From positions 1-38,016 of the forward strand of contig JASLIL010000114.1 in assembly GCA_030152145.1 (NCBI GenBank): a stretch of 38,016 nt of DNA, read 5' to 3'. Origin of the DNA: Tissierellales bacterium. Its GTDB lineage: Bacteria > Bacillota > Clostridia > Tissierellales > JASKZW01. Position 1 is the stretch's first letter. Every line of letters begins with the position of its first letter. The translations under genes were made by a program, and so were the position numbers. The notes under the pieces were generated by a model that was not told the origin of the DNA, did not search any database, and worked only from the letters and a program-made list of their open reading frames with translations. Shown here piece after piece: positions 30,730 through 38,016 of this stretch.

Positions 30730-32110
30730 AGCTAGCAACTACATTTCTCATCCAATCACCTTTTTTATAAATATAAAGACCATATAGGCAAACTATAAGG
30801 TTACTAACACTCATAGCTATCCAAATACCAGTTGGACCCAGGTTTGAAAAATGCTTGAAGATCAAGATCATAGGAAGTCTAACAAACCAAAGCCTACCTA
30901 TCTCCATGATCATAGAGTGCTTCGTGTGGCCTGAACCCTGGAAAACTCCCTGGAATACACTGAAAATTCCCATCAAAGGCGTAAAGGCTGCAGAAAACTT
31001 AAGATACTCTATACCCTGGTTGAAAACCTCCATATTCCTACTCTTGCCCATAAAGAAACCTATAACTCTCTCATCATTTACTATTAAAAGTATACCTCCT
31101 AAAACACCCAGTATAACTGTAAATTTAATAGCCTTCCTAAAGCCATCCTTAACTCTCTGGTACTGCTTGGCACCTATATTCTGACCAACTATAGAAGTAA
31201 GGGCTGCCCCTATACCACCAGCTGGCTGCATTATAAGGGAAGTAATCCTATTAACCATTCCATAGGCAGCTATAGTCTCATCTCCATAGGAAGCTATAAA
31301 CTTATTTAAAATTATAAATCCCATGGCTGAACCAGACTGACCCAGTGAAGATGGAAGAGCCACCTTCAGTATATTCTTCAACATAGGTCTATTAAACCTA
31401 AAGTTCTTAAAACTAGGCTTAACTACAGTATCCTTCTTGGCTATAACAAAGATTCCTATAATAGATAAAACCGCCCTAGATATAATGGTAGCAACTGCAG
31501 CACCAGCTATCCCCATAGCCGGAATAAACTTCCAACCAAATATGAAAAGTGGATCTAAAACCACATTCATTATAGCTGAAATAGCTGACAGCTTTGTAGG
31601 CGTAACTGTATTGCCCTCTGCATTCATTATTGAGTTAAAGTTAAAGAATAAAAACATAAAGGGAATTTCTATAAATGTAAGTCTTAAATAGATGGTACTA
31701 TACTTTTTCAAGTCCCCACTAGCACCCATAAACTTGATTATTTGTGGTGTAAGATTATAGCCTACAATAGCAAGTATTATAGATATAACCATAGAAACAC
31801 CTATGATCTGACTAGCATATTCATTTGCATCTTCAATCCGATCCGCCCCTATTAGCTGGGACAGTATAGATGTGGCAGCTATGGACAGGCCAAAGCCTAT
31901 AGAAATAAATAAAAAGTTTACTGGCCACACAAAAGAAGTAGCAGCAAACTGCACATGTCCAAGTCTACTAACCCAAATTCCATCTGCCAGGTTATATAGA
32001 GTTTGTATCAAGTTGTTGATCATAATTGGAAAGGATAATATAACAATAGCCTTGTAGATATCTCCTTGTAAAATTAATTCCTTCTTACTAATTTTTTCTT
32101 TCTTTCCCAT
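30728..32110 (-). CDS. MATE-family efflux transporter
   Basis: 460 residues with twelve membrane helices in two related halves (ILSFPIMINNLIQTLYNLAD and, in the second half, VALPSSLGQSGSAMGFIILNK). Such carriers expel drugs or metabolites using Na+ or H+ gradients. Substrate cannot be told. GTG/ATG choice is clear: ATG with GCAGGTGAT upstream. It is monocistronic by position, flanked by a terminator on the 3' side and by the terminator of the upstream small gene. No adjacent MarR or other drug regulator. Confidence 0.93.
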   Translation of the reverse strand: MGKKEKISKKELILQGDIYKAIVILSFPIMINNLIQTLYNLADGIWVSRLGHVQFAATSFVWPVNFLFISIGFGLSIAATSILSQLIGADRIEDANEYASQIIGVSMVISIILAIVGYNLTPQIIKFMGASGDLKKYSTIYLRLTFIEIPFMFLFFNFNSIMNAEGNTVTPTKLSAISAIMNVVLDPLFIFGWKFIPAMGIAGAAVATIISRAVLSIIGIFVIAKKDTVVKPSFKNFRFNRPMLKNILKVALPSSLGQSGSAMGFIILNKFIASYGDETIAAYGMVNRITSLIMQPAGGIGAALTSIVGQNIGAKQYQRVKDGFRKAIKFTVILGVLGGILLIVNDERVIGFFMGKSRNMEVFNQGIEYLKFSAAFTPLMGIFSVFQGVFQGSGHTKHSMIMEIGRLWFVRLPMILIFKHFSNLGPTGIWIAMSVSNLIVCLYGLYIYKKGDWMRNVVAS

Positions 32111-32226
32111 TTAATCACCTGCTTTTAGATAATATGTCCTATTTTATATTGTATCACTATACGATATAATTTAAAAGACTAAAGATAAAATCTAGTCGGA
32201 AAATTTTAAAAATTAAATCTCTCCAA

Positions 32227-32263
32227 AATAAAAAACTCACCAGCCCCAAAGAACCAGCAAGTT
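32227..32263 (-). terminator. Terminator of the small membrane protein gene
   Basis: In minus-strand RNA AACUUGCUGG pairs with CUGGUGAGUU (10 pairs, four of them G-U), followed by TTTTTATTTTGG. On the plus strand the G-U positions would be mismatches, which fixes the direction. Confidence 0.65.
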
Positions 32264-32276
32264 TCACCTCCTTAAC

Positions 32277-32618
32277 CTAAGTAAACCTAGGTCTTATAAA
32301 CTCTATATATATAAATATCATTATAGCCCCTAGTATGGGCCCAATAATCTTATTATAGGTCCCAGTTATAAAGTATTGGCTTAAAAATAAAATAAGTACA
32401 TATAAAGCCTCTACTAAAAACAAGGAAGACCTTTTCTTCTTATCCTCTACACCATAGATATTTTTAAGCATAAATAAAGTAAAAATAATAGCAAAAAAAC
32501 CATAGTGAAAAACCAAGTTCTTCAAAGGATATCTCCTAGTATATAGGAATATAAGGGACATTCCCTGACCTATAATAGCTATATCCTCTTCCTCTATAGG
32601 AAGTTCTAACCTCTCCAT
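32277..32618 (-). CDS. Small membrane protein of unknown function
   Basis: 113 residues with an acidic N-terminus (MERLELPIEEEDIAIIG) and three membrane segments (VFHYGFFAIIFTLFML, LFLVEALYVLILFLS, IIGPILGAIMIFIYIEF), ending in basic residues. AAGGAGGG ribosome-binding site. I do not recognise a family. It is divergent from lepB, sharing a short AT-rich promoter region (32619-32693). Confidence 0.75.
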   Translation of the reverse strand: MERLELPIEEEDIAIIGQGMSLIFLYTRRYPLKNLVFHYGFFAIIFTLFMLKNIYGVEDKKKRSSLFLVEALYVLILFLSQYFITGTYNKIIGPILGAIMIFIYIEFIRPRFT

Positions 32619-32641
32619 TTTATCCCTCCTTTACAAGCTCT

Positions 32642-32669
32642 TTGCTATATTATACTATATATCTATAAT
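32642..32669 (+). promoter_or_regulatory. Probable lepB promoter
   Basis: TTGCTA (32642-32647), 16-bp spacer, TATAAT (32664-32669). The -35 matches the consensus at four of six positions. Confidence 0.5.
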
Positions 32670-32693
32670 AACTAAAGACAGGAGTGATATTTT

Positions 32694-33212
32694 TTGAATC
32701 ATAAGTATAAGGAACTTTTAGACTGGGGAAAATCTCTTAGCCTATCCTTCCTAATAGCTCTTTTCATCCTCTGTTTTCTAAGACTTAACCTAGTGTCTGG
32801 AGAATCTATGAACCCAAGCCTAGAACACCATGACCTACTTCTACTCTCTCCCAGAGCCTACAAAAATAAGCTTCCTGAAAGAGGAGACACTATAGTTTTT
32901 GAAAGTGGAATAATCTTTAAAAACAGGGAAAAGCTATATATTAAAAGAGTCATAGCCCTAGAAGGAGAACATATCCTAATAGAGGACCAAAAAGTCTACA
33001 TCAACGGAGAAAAGCTAGAAGAGAACTACCTAGATCCAGAGCTAACCCCAGGATCCATAGACATGGTAGTACCAGAAGATCATATCTTCGCCATGGGTGA
33101 CAACAGATCCTTCAGTAGGGACAGCCGAGAGCTTGGTCCTATTAAGCTTGATAAGATAAAGGGAAGGGCTATTTTTAGAATCTTTCCCCCTGCTAAAATG
33201 AAAAAACTATAA
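32694..33212 (+). CDS. lepB: Signal peptidase I
   Basis: 172 residues, type I signal peptidase of the small Gram-positive kind. One N-terminal membrane helix (SLSFLIALFILCFLRL), then the catalytic Ser38 in SGESMNPSL (boxes usually read SGxSMxPT), Lys84 in YIKRVIALEG, and the conserved AMGDNRSFSRDSRELGP. Cleaves signal peptides of secreted proteins outside the membrane. Start TTG 32694 has AGGAG 9 bases upstream. It ends in a hairpin shared with the convergent small ORF at 33257-33361. Confidence 0.96.
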   Translation: MNHKYKELLDWGKSLSLSFLIALFILCFLRLNLVSGESMNPSLEHHDLLLLSPRAYKNKLPERGDTIVFESGIIFKNREKLYIKRVIALEGEHILIEDQKVYINGEKLEENYLDPELTPGSIDMVVPEDHIFAMGDNRSFSRDSRELGPIKLDKIKGRAIFRIFPPAKMKKL

Positions 33213-33216
33213 AATA

Positions 33217-33247
33217 AAATAGACAGCCAGCTGTCTATTTTTTTATT
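33217..33247 (+). terminator. Bidirectional terminator between lepB and the 34-residue ORF
   Basis: Stem AAATAGACAG/CTGTCTATTT (33217-33226 with 33231-33240), 4-base loop, T-run of seven on the plus side and TTTTATTTT on the minus side. Confidence 0.9.
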
Positions 33248-33256
33248 TATCTTAAA

Positions 33257-33361
33257 TTATCTACAATTTTCCTTTACCATGGCCTTAAATACTATGTATA
33301 TTCCGATCAAATAAAATCCCAAAGTTCCCAAACAGCTTAAAAAAAGATTTTCACCTAACAT
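33257..33361 (-). CDS. Small single-span membrane protein, 34 residues
   Basis: Not a usual gene-finder call, but all parts are there: a promoter (TTCACT, 17 bp, TATAAT at 33402-33430), GGGAGG 8 bases before ATG 33361, a 34-codon frame and a terminator 20 bases after the stop. The protein has a short polar head (MLGEN), one hydrophobic span (LFLSCLGTLGFYLIGIYIVF) and a basic tail (KAMVKENCR). No family recognised. Small membrane proteins of this shape often regulate a transporter or envelope enzyme, but here the role is unknown. Confidence 0.6.
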   Translation of the reverse strand: MLGENLFLSCLGTLGFYLIGIYIVFKAMVKENCR

Positions 33362-33401
33362 TTTAATGCCCTCCCTTTGCTTCCTTATCATCCTTGTTTT
33401 T

Positions 33402-33430
33402 ATTATATCAAAGATTTTCTTAAAAGTGAA
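33402..33430 (-). promoter_or_regulatory. Promoter of the 34-residue ORF
   Basis: Minus strand: TTCACT (33425-33430), 17-bp spacer, perfect TATAAT (33402-33407). Start point near 33395. Confidence 0.65.
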
Positions 33431-33650
33431 ATACTTTCTGATAATTTTTTTACAATTTCATAAATATTATAGACCTAGGACCTCCTATAATCCTATCCTA
33501 TACCTAAGTAGTCAGCTTTATAAGCTCTTAAAGTTCAATTACTAGAGGCTAGAAGGCTTTTTCTATAAAAGTAAATCCTGTTATCTTATTATCAAAACTA
33601 GGGATTTAAAATAGCTTGGCCTCTAGGAAAAAATCTTTTTAAAAACAGGT
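33431..33650. other. Intergenic stretch with no recognised gene
   Basis: About 220 bases with stops in all frames and no ribosome-binding site followed by an ORF. The only structure seen is a distant inverted repeat CTAGAGGC (33543-33550) / GCCTCTAG (33619-33626) of uncertain meaning. Confidence 0.6.
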
Positions 33651-33652
33651 AA

Positions 33653-33671
33653 ATTGATAACAATTATCATT
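33653..33671 (+). promoter_or_regulatory. Fur-type palindrome next to the rpsD promoter
   Basis: ATTGATAAC-A-ATTATCATT centred at 33662 matches the 9-1-9 Fur-box consensus AATGATAATnATTATCATT at 16 of 18 positions, and its 7-1-7 core at 13 of 14. It ends on the first bases of the -35 (33670-33675), so a bound Fur-family protein would hinder RNA polymerase. PerR and Zur consensus boxes fit less well. Confidence 0.6.
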
Positions 33672-33698
33672 TACAAGCCTTGAAAAATATGTTATATT
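33670..33698 (+). promoter_or_regulatory. rpsD promoter
   Basis: TTTACA (33670-33675), 17-bp spacer, TATATT (33693-33698). Start point near 33705, giving a 45-base leader. Confidence 0.75.
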
Positions 33699-33709
33699 CT
33701 ATAAAGGCT

Positions 33710-33734
33710 CTAAATTATCGCGGCAATAATTTAG
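33710..33734 (+). promoter_or_regulatory. Hairpin in the rpsD leader
   Basis: CTAAATTAT/ATAATTTAG, nine perfect pairs with a CGCGGCA loop, at the very 5' end of the mRNA and ending just before the Shine-Dalgarno GGAGTGAGG. Could be a target for S4 autoregulation (known for rpsD in Bacillus) or simply protect the 5' end. Confidence 0.55.
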
Positions 33735-33750
33735 ATGGAGTGAGGAAATA

Positions 33751-34350
33751 ATGGCAAAAGATATGACTCCTAGATTCAAGCAATCTAGAAGATTAGGATT
33801 AAATGTATGTGGACACCCAAAGGCAATGGACAGAGCAAAGAGAGGTACTTCTCGTGCAGATAAGAAACTATCAGACTATGGTGAGCAGCTATTAGAAAAG
33901 CAAAGACTAAGAGCCTACTACGGTGTTTCTGAAAAGCAGATGATAAAATATGTAAGAGAGGCTAAGAAATCCAATGATCTTACTGGTATAGCTCTTATAC
34001 AAATTCTAGAGTCCAGACTAGATAACCTAGCCTACAGAATAGGCTTTGCTAGATCTATAAGACAGGCTAGACAAATGGTAGTTCACAATCACTTTCTAGT
34101 AAACGGTCAAAAGGTTAACATACCTTCATACAGGGTTAAGCCTGGAGATAAGATTAGCTTAAGGGAAAAATCTCAATCAGTTGAGCTATTTAAGGACAAC
34201 TATGAAATGAACGCCTTAAACCAATTCCCCTACCTTCAAAAGGACAGGGAAAAATATGAAGCAGTCTACCTAAGACCTGCTGATAGAGAAGAAGTTCCTA
34301 TAATAATCAATGACCAATTAGTTGTTGAGTTCTACTCAAGTATTGAGTAA
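33751..34350 (+). CDS. rpsD: Small ribosomal subunit protein uS4, zinc-free form
   Basis: 199 residues. N-terminal domain MTPRFKQSRRLGLNVCGHPK carries only one cysteine (C20), so the four-Cys zinc site of C+ S4 proteins is absent. The S4 RNA-binding domain spans about 91-150 (LESRLDNLAYRIGFARSIRQ, then VHNHFLVNGQKVNIPSYRVK). Nucleates 30S assembly and can repress its own mRNA. It stands alone, not in the alpha operon with rpoA. In several clostridia a standalone S4 exists beside a second copy; whether this genome has another rpsD cannot be seen. A Fur-type palindrome abuts its promoter. Confidence 0.97.
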   Translation: MAKDMTPRFKQSRRLGLNVCGHPKAMDRAKRGTSRADKKLSDYGEQLLEKQRLRAYYGVSEKQMIKYVREAKKSNDLTGIALIQILESRLDNLAYRIGFARSIRQARQMVVHNHFLVNGQKVNIPSYRVKPGDKISLREKSQSVELFKDNYEMNALNQFPYLQKDREKYEAVYLRPADREEVPIIINDQLVVEFYSSIE

Positions 34351-34356
34351 TTTTAA

Positions 34357-34379
34357 GGCCTACATTGTAGGTCTTTTTT
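34357..34379 (+). terminator. Terminator of rpsD
   Basis: Stem GGCCTAC/GTAGGTC (34357-34363 with 34367-34373, one G-U pair) followed by six T's, 7 bases after the stop codon. Confidence 0.9.
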
Positions 34380-34428
34380 ATTGCCATCTTTTATCTTCAA
34401 TGCTATGCTATAAAAAAGGAGTGATAAG

Positions 34429-35127
34429 ATGAAAAAACTCAGTAAAAACCAAGGTCTAGCCCTCTTAATAGGCTTATATATGGCCTTTAATATTTTCTTT
34501 CTAGTAAAATACCAAAATTTTCTTGCACTCTGGCTAAACTGGAATCTAGTACTGGCCATCCTTCCTCTCATCCTTGTAAAGCTAGGGAAGAGAAGTATTT
34601 TAAAGAAAAGACCTCTTGGCCTAACTATAGTCCTACTACTGGCCAGCTTGTTTTTCTTTCCCAACTCTCTCTATATGGTTACAGACTACATACATCTTCA
34701 AAACTCTAATTTCTACAGCATAAAGGTCCTAGAAACTGGCCAATATGAAATCTTTAAAAGCTATGAAACTATCTATAGCTCAAATATAGAAGACTGGATT
34801 CAACTAATAAGCACCTCTATGGCCTTCCTAATATCCAGCTACCTTGGACTAAAGAGCCTGGATCTATTTTTAAATGAAATTGTAGTTGGCTTAAATAAGG
34901 GCCTAAAAACCCTTATCCTAGTAGCCATAGCCAGTCTTTCAAGTATAGGAATCTACATAGGAAGATTCCTAAGATTTAATAGCTGGGATATATTCAAGCC
35001 CCTAAGTCTAGTCAAAAGCCTAGTAGAAAGTCTAGAGGGCTTTTCCTACAGCTTTATACTCCTATTTACAGTCTACACCCTATTTATCTACAGCCTCTAT
35101 AGACTAATAAAAAATCCTGAAAACTAA
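34429..35127 (+). CDS. DUF1361 membrane protein
   Basis: 232 residues with about seven membrane helices. The two conserved DUF1361 blocks are present: FFPNSLYMVTDYIHL (about 76-90) and GIYIGRFLRFNSWDIFKP (about 174-191). Function of the family is unknown. AAGGAG 7 bases before ATG. Follows rpsD but is separated by that gene's terminator; ends in its own strong terminator. An open frame on the opposite strand at 34353-34664 is its shadow. Confidence 0.92.
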   Translation: MKKLSKNQGLALLIGLYMAFNIFFLVKYQNFLALWLNWNLVLAILPLILVKLGKRSILKKRPLGLTIVLLLASLFFFPNSLYMVTDYIHLQNSNFYSIKVLETGQYEIFKSYETIYSSNIEDWIQLISTSMAFLISSYLGLKSLDLFLNEIVVGLNKGLKTLILVAIASLSSIGIYIGRFLRFNSWDIFKPLSLVKSLVESLEGFSYSFILLFTVYTLFIYSLYRLIKNPEN

Positions 35128-35142
35128 GTTTCAGGATTTTTT
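35111..35142 (+). terminator. Terminator of the DUF1361 gene
   Basis: Stem AAAATCCTGAAA/TTTCAGGATTTT (35111-35122 with 35129-35140) with a 6-base loop and following T's. It overlaps the last codons of the gene. It also directly abuts the restored stop codon (35143-35145) of the convergent acetyltransferase. Confidence 0.9.
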
Positions 35143-35684
35143 CTATCTATAGGGATTTTCCCTGACATAGAGAACATGGTCTTCCAGGGGCTGATTCTTT
35201 AACTTAGGATGCTTAAACTCCCCAGCTTCTCTAGACCACAAGACTTCATCAGGCCCTCAGAGGCTAGGTTTCCTCTGGCAGTAAAGGAGTAGACCCTCTT
35301 AAAGTTTAGGTCCTTAAAGCCATATTCTAAAACTCTTCTAGCCCCCTCCCTACCATAGCCCTTGCCATGGTAGGGGCTTAAAAGCCTCCAGCCTATTTCA
35401 ATTTTTCCCTCTAAGTCATAGTCATCAATACTAAAGCCTATGGGATTAAAGCCTATAAAACCTATAAAGCTTCCCTCCTCCTTTAAGTAGACACCGTAAA
35501 GCCCATAGCCCTGGGCCTCCATCCTATCTCCAATCTTCTGGAAGAAGTCACAGCTCTCCTCCCTGGTCATAAGGGCCGGAAAATACTTCATAACTATAGG
35601 GTCCTCATTCATCCCTATAAAATCTTCCCTGTCCTCCTTAGCCATAGGCTTAAAGCCTAGATTTTCACTTTCAAATACATACAT
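35143..35684 (-). pseudogene. GNAT acetyltransferase, RimJ/RimL type, frameshifted near the end
   Basis: The open frame 35199-35684 gives 161 residues and ends abruptly in SLSILS after CGLEKLG. The CoA-binding region is intact (GWRLLSPYHGKGYGREG, then RVYSFTARGNLASEGLMKS). If one G is added to the GGGG run (C's at 35220-35223), the frame continues as GEFKHPKLKNQPLEDHVLYV and on to a stop at 35143-35145, exactly the usual C-terminus of this family and giving about 180 residues. Hence a one-base loss in a homopolymer, real or a sequencing error. It follows galT by 4 bases; the substrate is unknown. Confidence 0.85.
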
Positions 35685-35688
35685 AAGC

Positions 35689-37176
35689 TTATCCCTCCAC
35701 TAAAAGATCAAGAGCCCTTCTAAACTCCTTCTGTCCCTTCTCATCTCTTTTGAAAACTCCAGCATCCAAGAGAACCTTCAAGAAAACCCTACCTATTTCC
35801 TCCTCCAAGATTCCATCTATATTAGAACTATTAAATCTATATTTTTCAAGAAGACCTGCTGCCCAATCCCTATGAAGCTCTAAATCTTCTGGAAGACCAT
35901 CTAAGTTGCCCTCCAATAAATAGGGCTTTAGTTCCTCCATTTCATCCTTTAATCTGGCTGGTAAGACAGCCAATCCCATAACCTCTATAAGTCCTATATT
36001 TTCCTTCTTTATATGGTGGTAGTCCTCCCTAGGATGGAAAAGTCCCATAGGTCTTGACTCAGTCCTCCTATTATTTCTCAGGACCAGATCCAACTCAAAA
36101 AAGCCCTCCCTAAATCTGGCAATAGGGGTTATAGTATTGTGGTCCTCATCTGTCCTACTAATAATTCCTAGCTCCCTATTATCATAGGACCTCCAATTTT
36201 CAAGAATCCTACTAGCCCAGTCCACCAAGTCCTTCTTATCCTGGCCCCTAAGCCTTATAACTGACATAGGCCAGCAAAGAGTAGATAGCTCCACCTTTCC
36301 CAAACTTCTTCTATTCTCCTCTCTAGCCTCTGCCATGGTAAAGCTATAGTTTCCAGCCTGAAAATGGTCATGGCTCAAAATAGAACCTCCGACTATAGGC
36401 AGATCTGCATTAGAACCTACAAAATAGTGGGGAAAGGCCTCTACAAAAGCCAGCAACCTCCTAAAACTAGCCTCCTCTATCTTCATAGGTTCATGCTGCC
36501 CCTTAAAAACTATACTATGCTCCCTATAGTAGATATAGGGGGAATACTGCATATACCACTCTTCACCCTCCAGATCCAAGGCTATCAACCTGTGATTTCC
36601 CCTGGCTGGATGATTAAGCCTCCCCCTATAGCCCTCATTTTCCTTGCAAAGAGGACACTTAGGATAGGAAGAGGACTTTAAAGCCTTGGCCTTAATTATA
36701 TCCCTAGGATCCTTCTCTGGCTTTGACAGATTTATACTTATATCTATAGGACCATACTCGGAAGGATACTTCCACTTTAGGTCCTTTTTAACCCTATCCT
36801 CCCTTATATAGTTTGTAGCTATACTAAAGTCATAGAAACTATCTGTAGCCAATTTAGGACTCTTCCTATAATTCTCCTTAAAATCTCTTTCCAGCTCTGA
36901 AGGAGACTTTACAAGACAAGCCATAAGACCTGTATCAAATAAATCCAACTCTACTGGACTCTGATTAACGAAATCGTTTTCTATAGCCCAAAGCCTAAAG
37001 ACATCTAGTATTTCAAAAATCTTCTCTCCCCTATAGGCAGCATCTATAAGGTCTATTCCATCTAAATCTAAGTAATCCAATACCCTATTTAAGCCATAGT
37101 ATCTATCCCTATAATCTATTAAACCCTTGTCTAAGGCATAGCCAAGAAGACGGCTTATTTCAAAATCCATATCCAT
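35689..37176 (-). CDS. galT: Galactose-1-phosphate uridylyltransferase, Firmicutes type
   Basis: 495 residues, the long class typical of Firmicutes GalT. Exchanges UMP between UDP-glucose and galactose-1-P. The nucleotidylated-histidine region is GGSILSHDHFQAG; NHPARGNHRLIALDLEG and SPYIYYREHSIVF are family blocks; CPLCKE may bind a metal. Start ATG has AGAGGTGATTGT upstream. It lies 10 bases after galE and 4 bases before the acetyltransferase, so the three are one operon. galK is not in the window. Confidence 0.97.
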   Translation of the reverse strand: MDMDFEISRLLGYALDKGLIDYRDRYYGLNRVLDYLDLDGIDLIDAAYRGEKIFEILDVFRLWAIENDFVNQSPVELDLFDTGLMACLVKSPSELERDFKENYRKSPKLATDSFYDFSIATNYIREDRVKKDLKWKYPSEYGPIDISINLSKPEKDPRDIIKAKALKSSSYPKCPLCKENEGYRGRLNHPARGNHRLIALDLEGEEWYMQYSPYIYYREHSIVFKGQHEPMKIEEASFRRLLAFVEAFPHYFVGSNADLPIVGGSILSHDHFQAGNYSFTMAEAREENRRSLGKVELSTLCWPMSVIRLRGQDKKDLVDWASRILENWRSYDNRELGIISRTDEDHNTITPIARFREGFFELDLVLRNNRRTESRPMGLFHPREDYHHIKKENIGLIEVMGLAVLPARLKDEMEELKPYLLEGNLDGLPEDLELHRDWAAGLLEKYRFNSSNIDGILEEEIGRVFLKVLLDAGVFKRDEKGQKEFRRALDLLVEG

Positions 37177-37186
37177 ACAATCACCT

Positions 37187-38016
37187 CTAGTTTAAACCAT
37201 CAGGATTTTTCCTATGAAAGTCCCAAGCAGTTTTTATTATTTTCTCTATATCCCTATAAGCTGGCTGCCAAGAAAGAATCTCCCTAGCCTTATCTGCAGA
37301 AGCCACTAGGCTAGTTGGATCTCCAGGTCTTCTCTCCCTAACCTCCCTAGCTATAGGTCTATCAACAACTCTTTCAGAAGCATCTATGATCTCCTTAACT
37401 GAGAAGCCCCTACCATTACCTAGATTAAATACATCTGACTGACCCTCTTCCAAGTACTTAAGAGCTAAAATATGGGCCCTAACCAAGTCCACCACATGAA
37501 TATAATCTCTTATGCAGCTACCATCAAAGCTATCATAGTCATCACCAAATATGTAGATCTTCTCCCTCTTGCCTAAAGGCACCTGTAAAACCAAGGGTAT
37601 AAGATGAGTCTCAGGCATATGATCCTCCCCTATAAGAGAATCCTCCCTAGCTCCAGCCACATTAAAATACCTTAAGGCCACATACTTTAGATCATGGGCC
37701 CTAGAAACCCACTGGATCATCTTCTCCATAGCCAACTTTGTCTCACCATATGTATTAGTAGGCTTGGTCTCAAAATCCTCTCCTATAGGCGTAGACTTTG
37801 GCTCACCATAAACAGCAGCTGTAGAAGAAAAAACCAACTTCTTAACTCCATGGTCCACCATGGCATCCAGTAAAACCTGGGTACCATAAACATTGTTGTT
37901 ATAGTACTTAAGAGGCTTATCCATACTCTCACCCACCAGGGAATTAGCAGCAAAGTGAATAACTCCATCTATATCCTCTTTTTCAAAAACCTGGTCCAAG
38001 AAATCCCTATCCCTTA
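37187..38016 (-). CDS. galE: UDP-glucose 4-epimerase, N-terminus beyond the window
   Basis: The frame is open to the window edge (276 codons seen; full proteins are near 330, so about 55 N-terminal residues with the NAD-binding glycines are missing). The first in-window start-like codon, TTG 37999, is internal. Seen are VIHFAANSLVGES, the SSTAAVYGEP serine, the catalytic YGETKLAMEK (YxxxK) and RYFNVAGA. Interconverts UDP-galactose and UDP-glucose. First of the galE-galT-GNAT genes visible here. Confidence 0.97.
   Translation of the reverse strand, partial: RDRDFLDQVFEKEDIDGVIHFAANSLVGESMDKPLKYYNNNVYGTQVLLDAMVDHGVKKLVFSSTAAVYGEPKSTPIGEDFETKPTNTYGETKLAMEKMIQWVSRAHDLKYVALRYFNVAGAREDSLIGEDHMPETHLIPLVLQVPLGKREKIYIFGDDYDSFDGSCIRDYIHVVDLVRAHILALKYLEEGQSDVFNLGNGRGFSVKEIIDASERVVDRPIAREVRERRPGDPTSLVASADKAREILSWQPAYRDIEKIIKTAWDFHRKNPDGLN

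Noticed and set aside
32650..32672. NrdR-box-like sequence upstream of lepB
   Set aside because: Only the left half matches the consensus, there is no second box, and the stretch is simply AT-rich around a -10 element.
33543..33626. Inverted repeat CTAGAGGC / GCCTCTAG in the region before rpsD
   Set aside because: Eight pairs across a loop of about 68 bases with no T-run or conserved motif; may be chance in an AT-rich region.
34353..34664. Minus-strand open frame of 103 codons opposite the DUF1361 gene
   Set aside because: The plus-strand gene has a ribosome-binding site, conserved family blocks and a terminator; this frame has none.

Overview
The window looks like a chromosomal stretch from an AT-rich, low-GC Gram-positive anaerobe, most likely in the Clostridia/Tissierellia. 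Pointers are very AT-rich intergenic DNA, strong AGGAGG ribosome-binding sites, heavy AGA/AGG/ATA codon use, a class III (oxygen-sensitive) ribonucleotide reductase, a second glycyl-radical enzyme, ThiW, CvfB, RpiR/ROK sugar genes and many short hairpin-plus-T terminators. Nearly everything is on the minus strand; only a HAD phosphatase, signal peptidase I, ribosomal protein S4 and a DUF1361 protein are on the plus strand. No rRNA, tRNA, CRISPR array, insertion sequence or prophage was seen.

Layout. 1-3000: nrdD-nrdG behind a consensus promoter with two NrdR boxes. 3163-3546: a small membrane protein. 3704-11405: an eight-gene sialic acid uptake and breakdown operon, transcribed ATPase - nanA - binding lipoprotein - two permeases - nanE - nanK - rpiR regulator; its promoter carries two tandem 30-bp operator-like repeats. 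11570-12217: a divergent HAD phosphatase. 12251-14444: yjjI-yjjW, an uncharacterised glycyl-radical enzyme with its activase, behind phased A-tracts and a leader terminator. 14670-18046: msrA, a small membrane protein, a UroD-like methyltransferase and an NhaC-type antiporter. 18228-20740: uppP, lrgAB and a ferritin-like di-iron protein. 20793-25238: an envelope group (DUF4153 membrane protein, a TDE2712-like protein, a DUF4097-like lipoprotein, stomatin, short NfeD).

25393-29710 is a vitamin-controlled stretch. A TPP riboswitch precedes thiC-thiW, and a cobalamin riboswitch precedes sucCD (succinyl-CoA synthetase), an unusual target. 29733-32618 holds cvfB, a MATE exporter and a small membrane protein. 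32694-35127 holds lepB, an unlisted 34-residue membrane ORF, rpsD and a DUF1361 protein. The S4 encoded by rpsD lacks the zinc cysteines and has a near-consensus Fur-type palindrome abutting its promoter. 35143-38016 holds a frameshifted GNAT acetyltransferase, galT and the 3' part of galE (Leloir pathway).

The observations most worth a second look are the B12 riboswitch on sucCD with a tiny leader ORF across its terminator, the Fur-type box at the zinc-free S4 gene, and the curved-DNA plus attenuator arrangement ahead of yjjI with its cut-down activase. Others are an NfeD gene that seems to start on a non-ATG codon and a homopolymer frameshift in the acetyltransferase. All calls are from reading the sequence; no database search was run.
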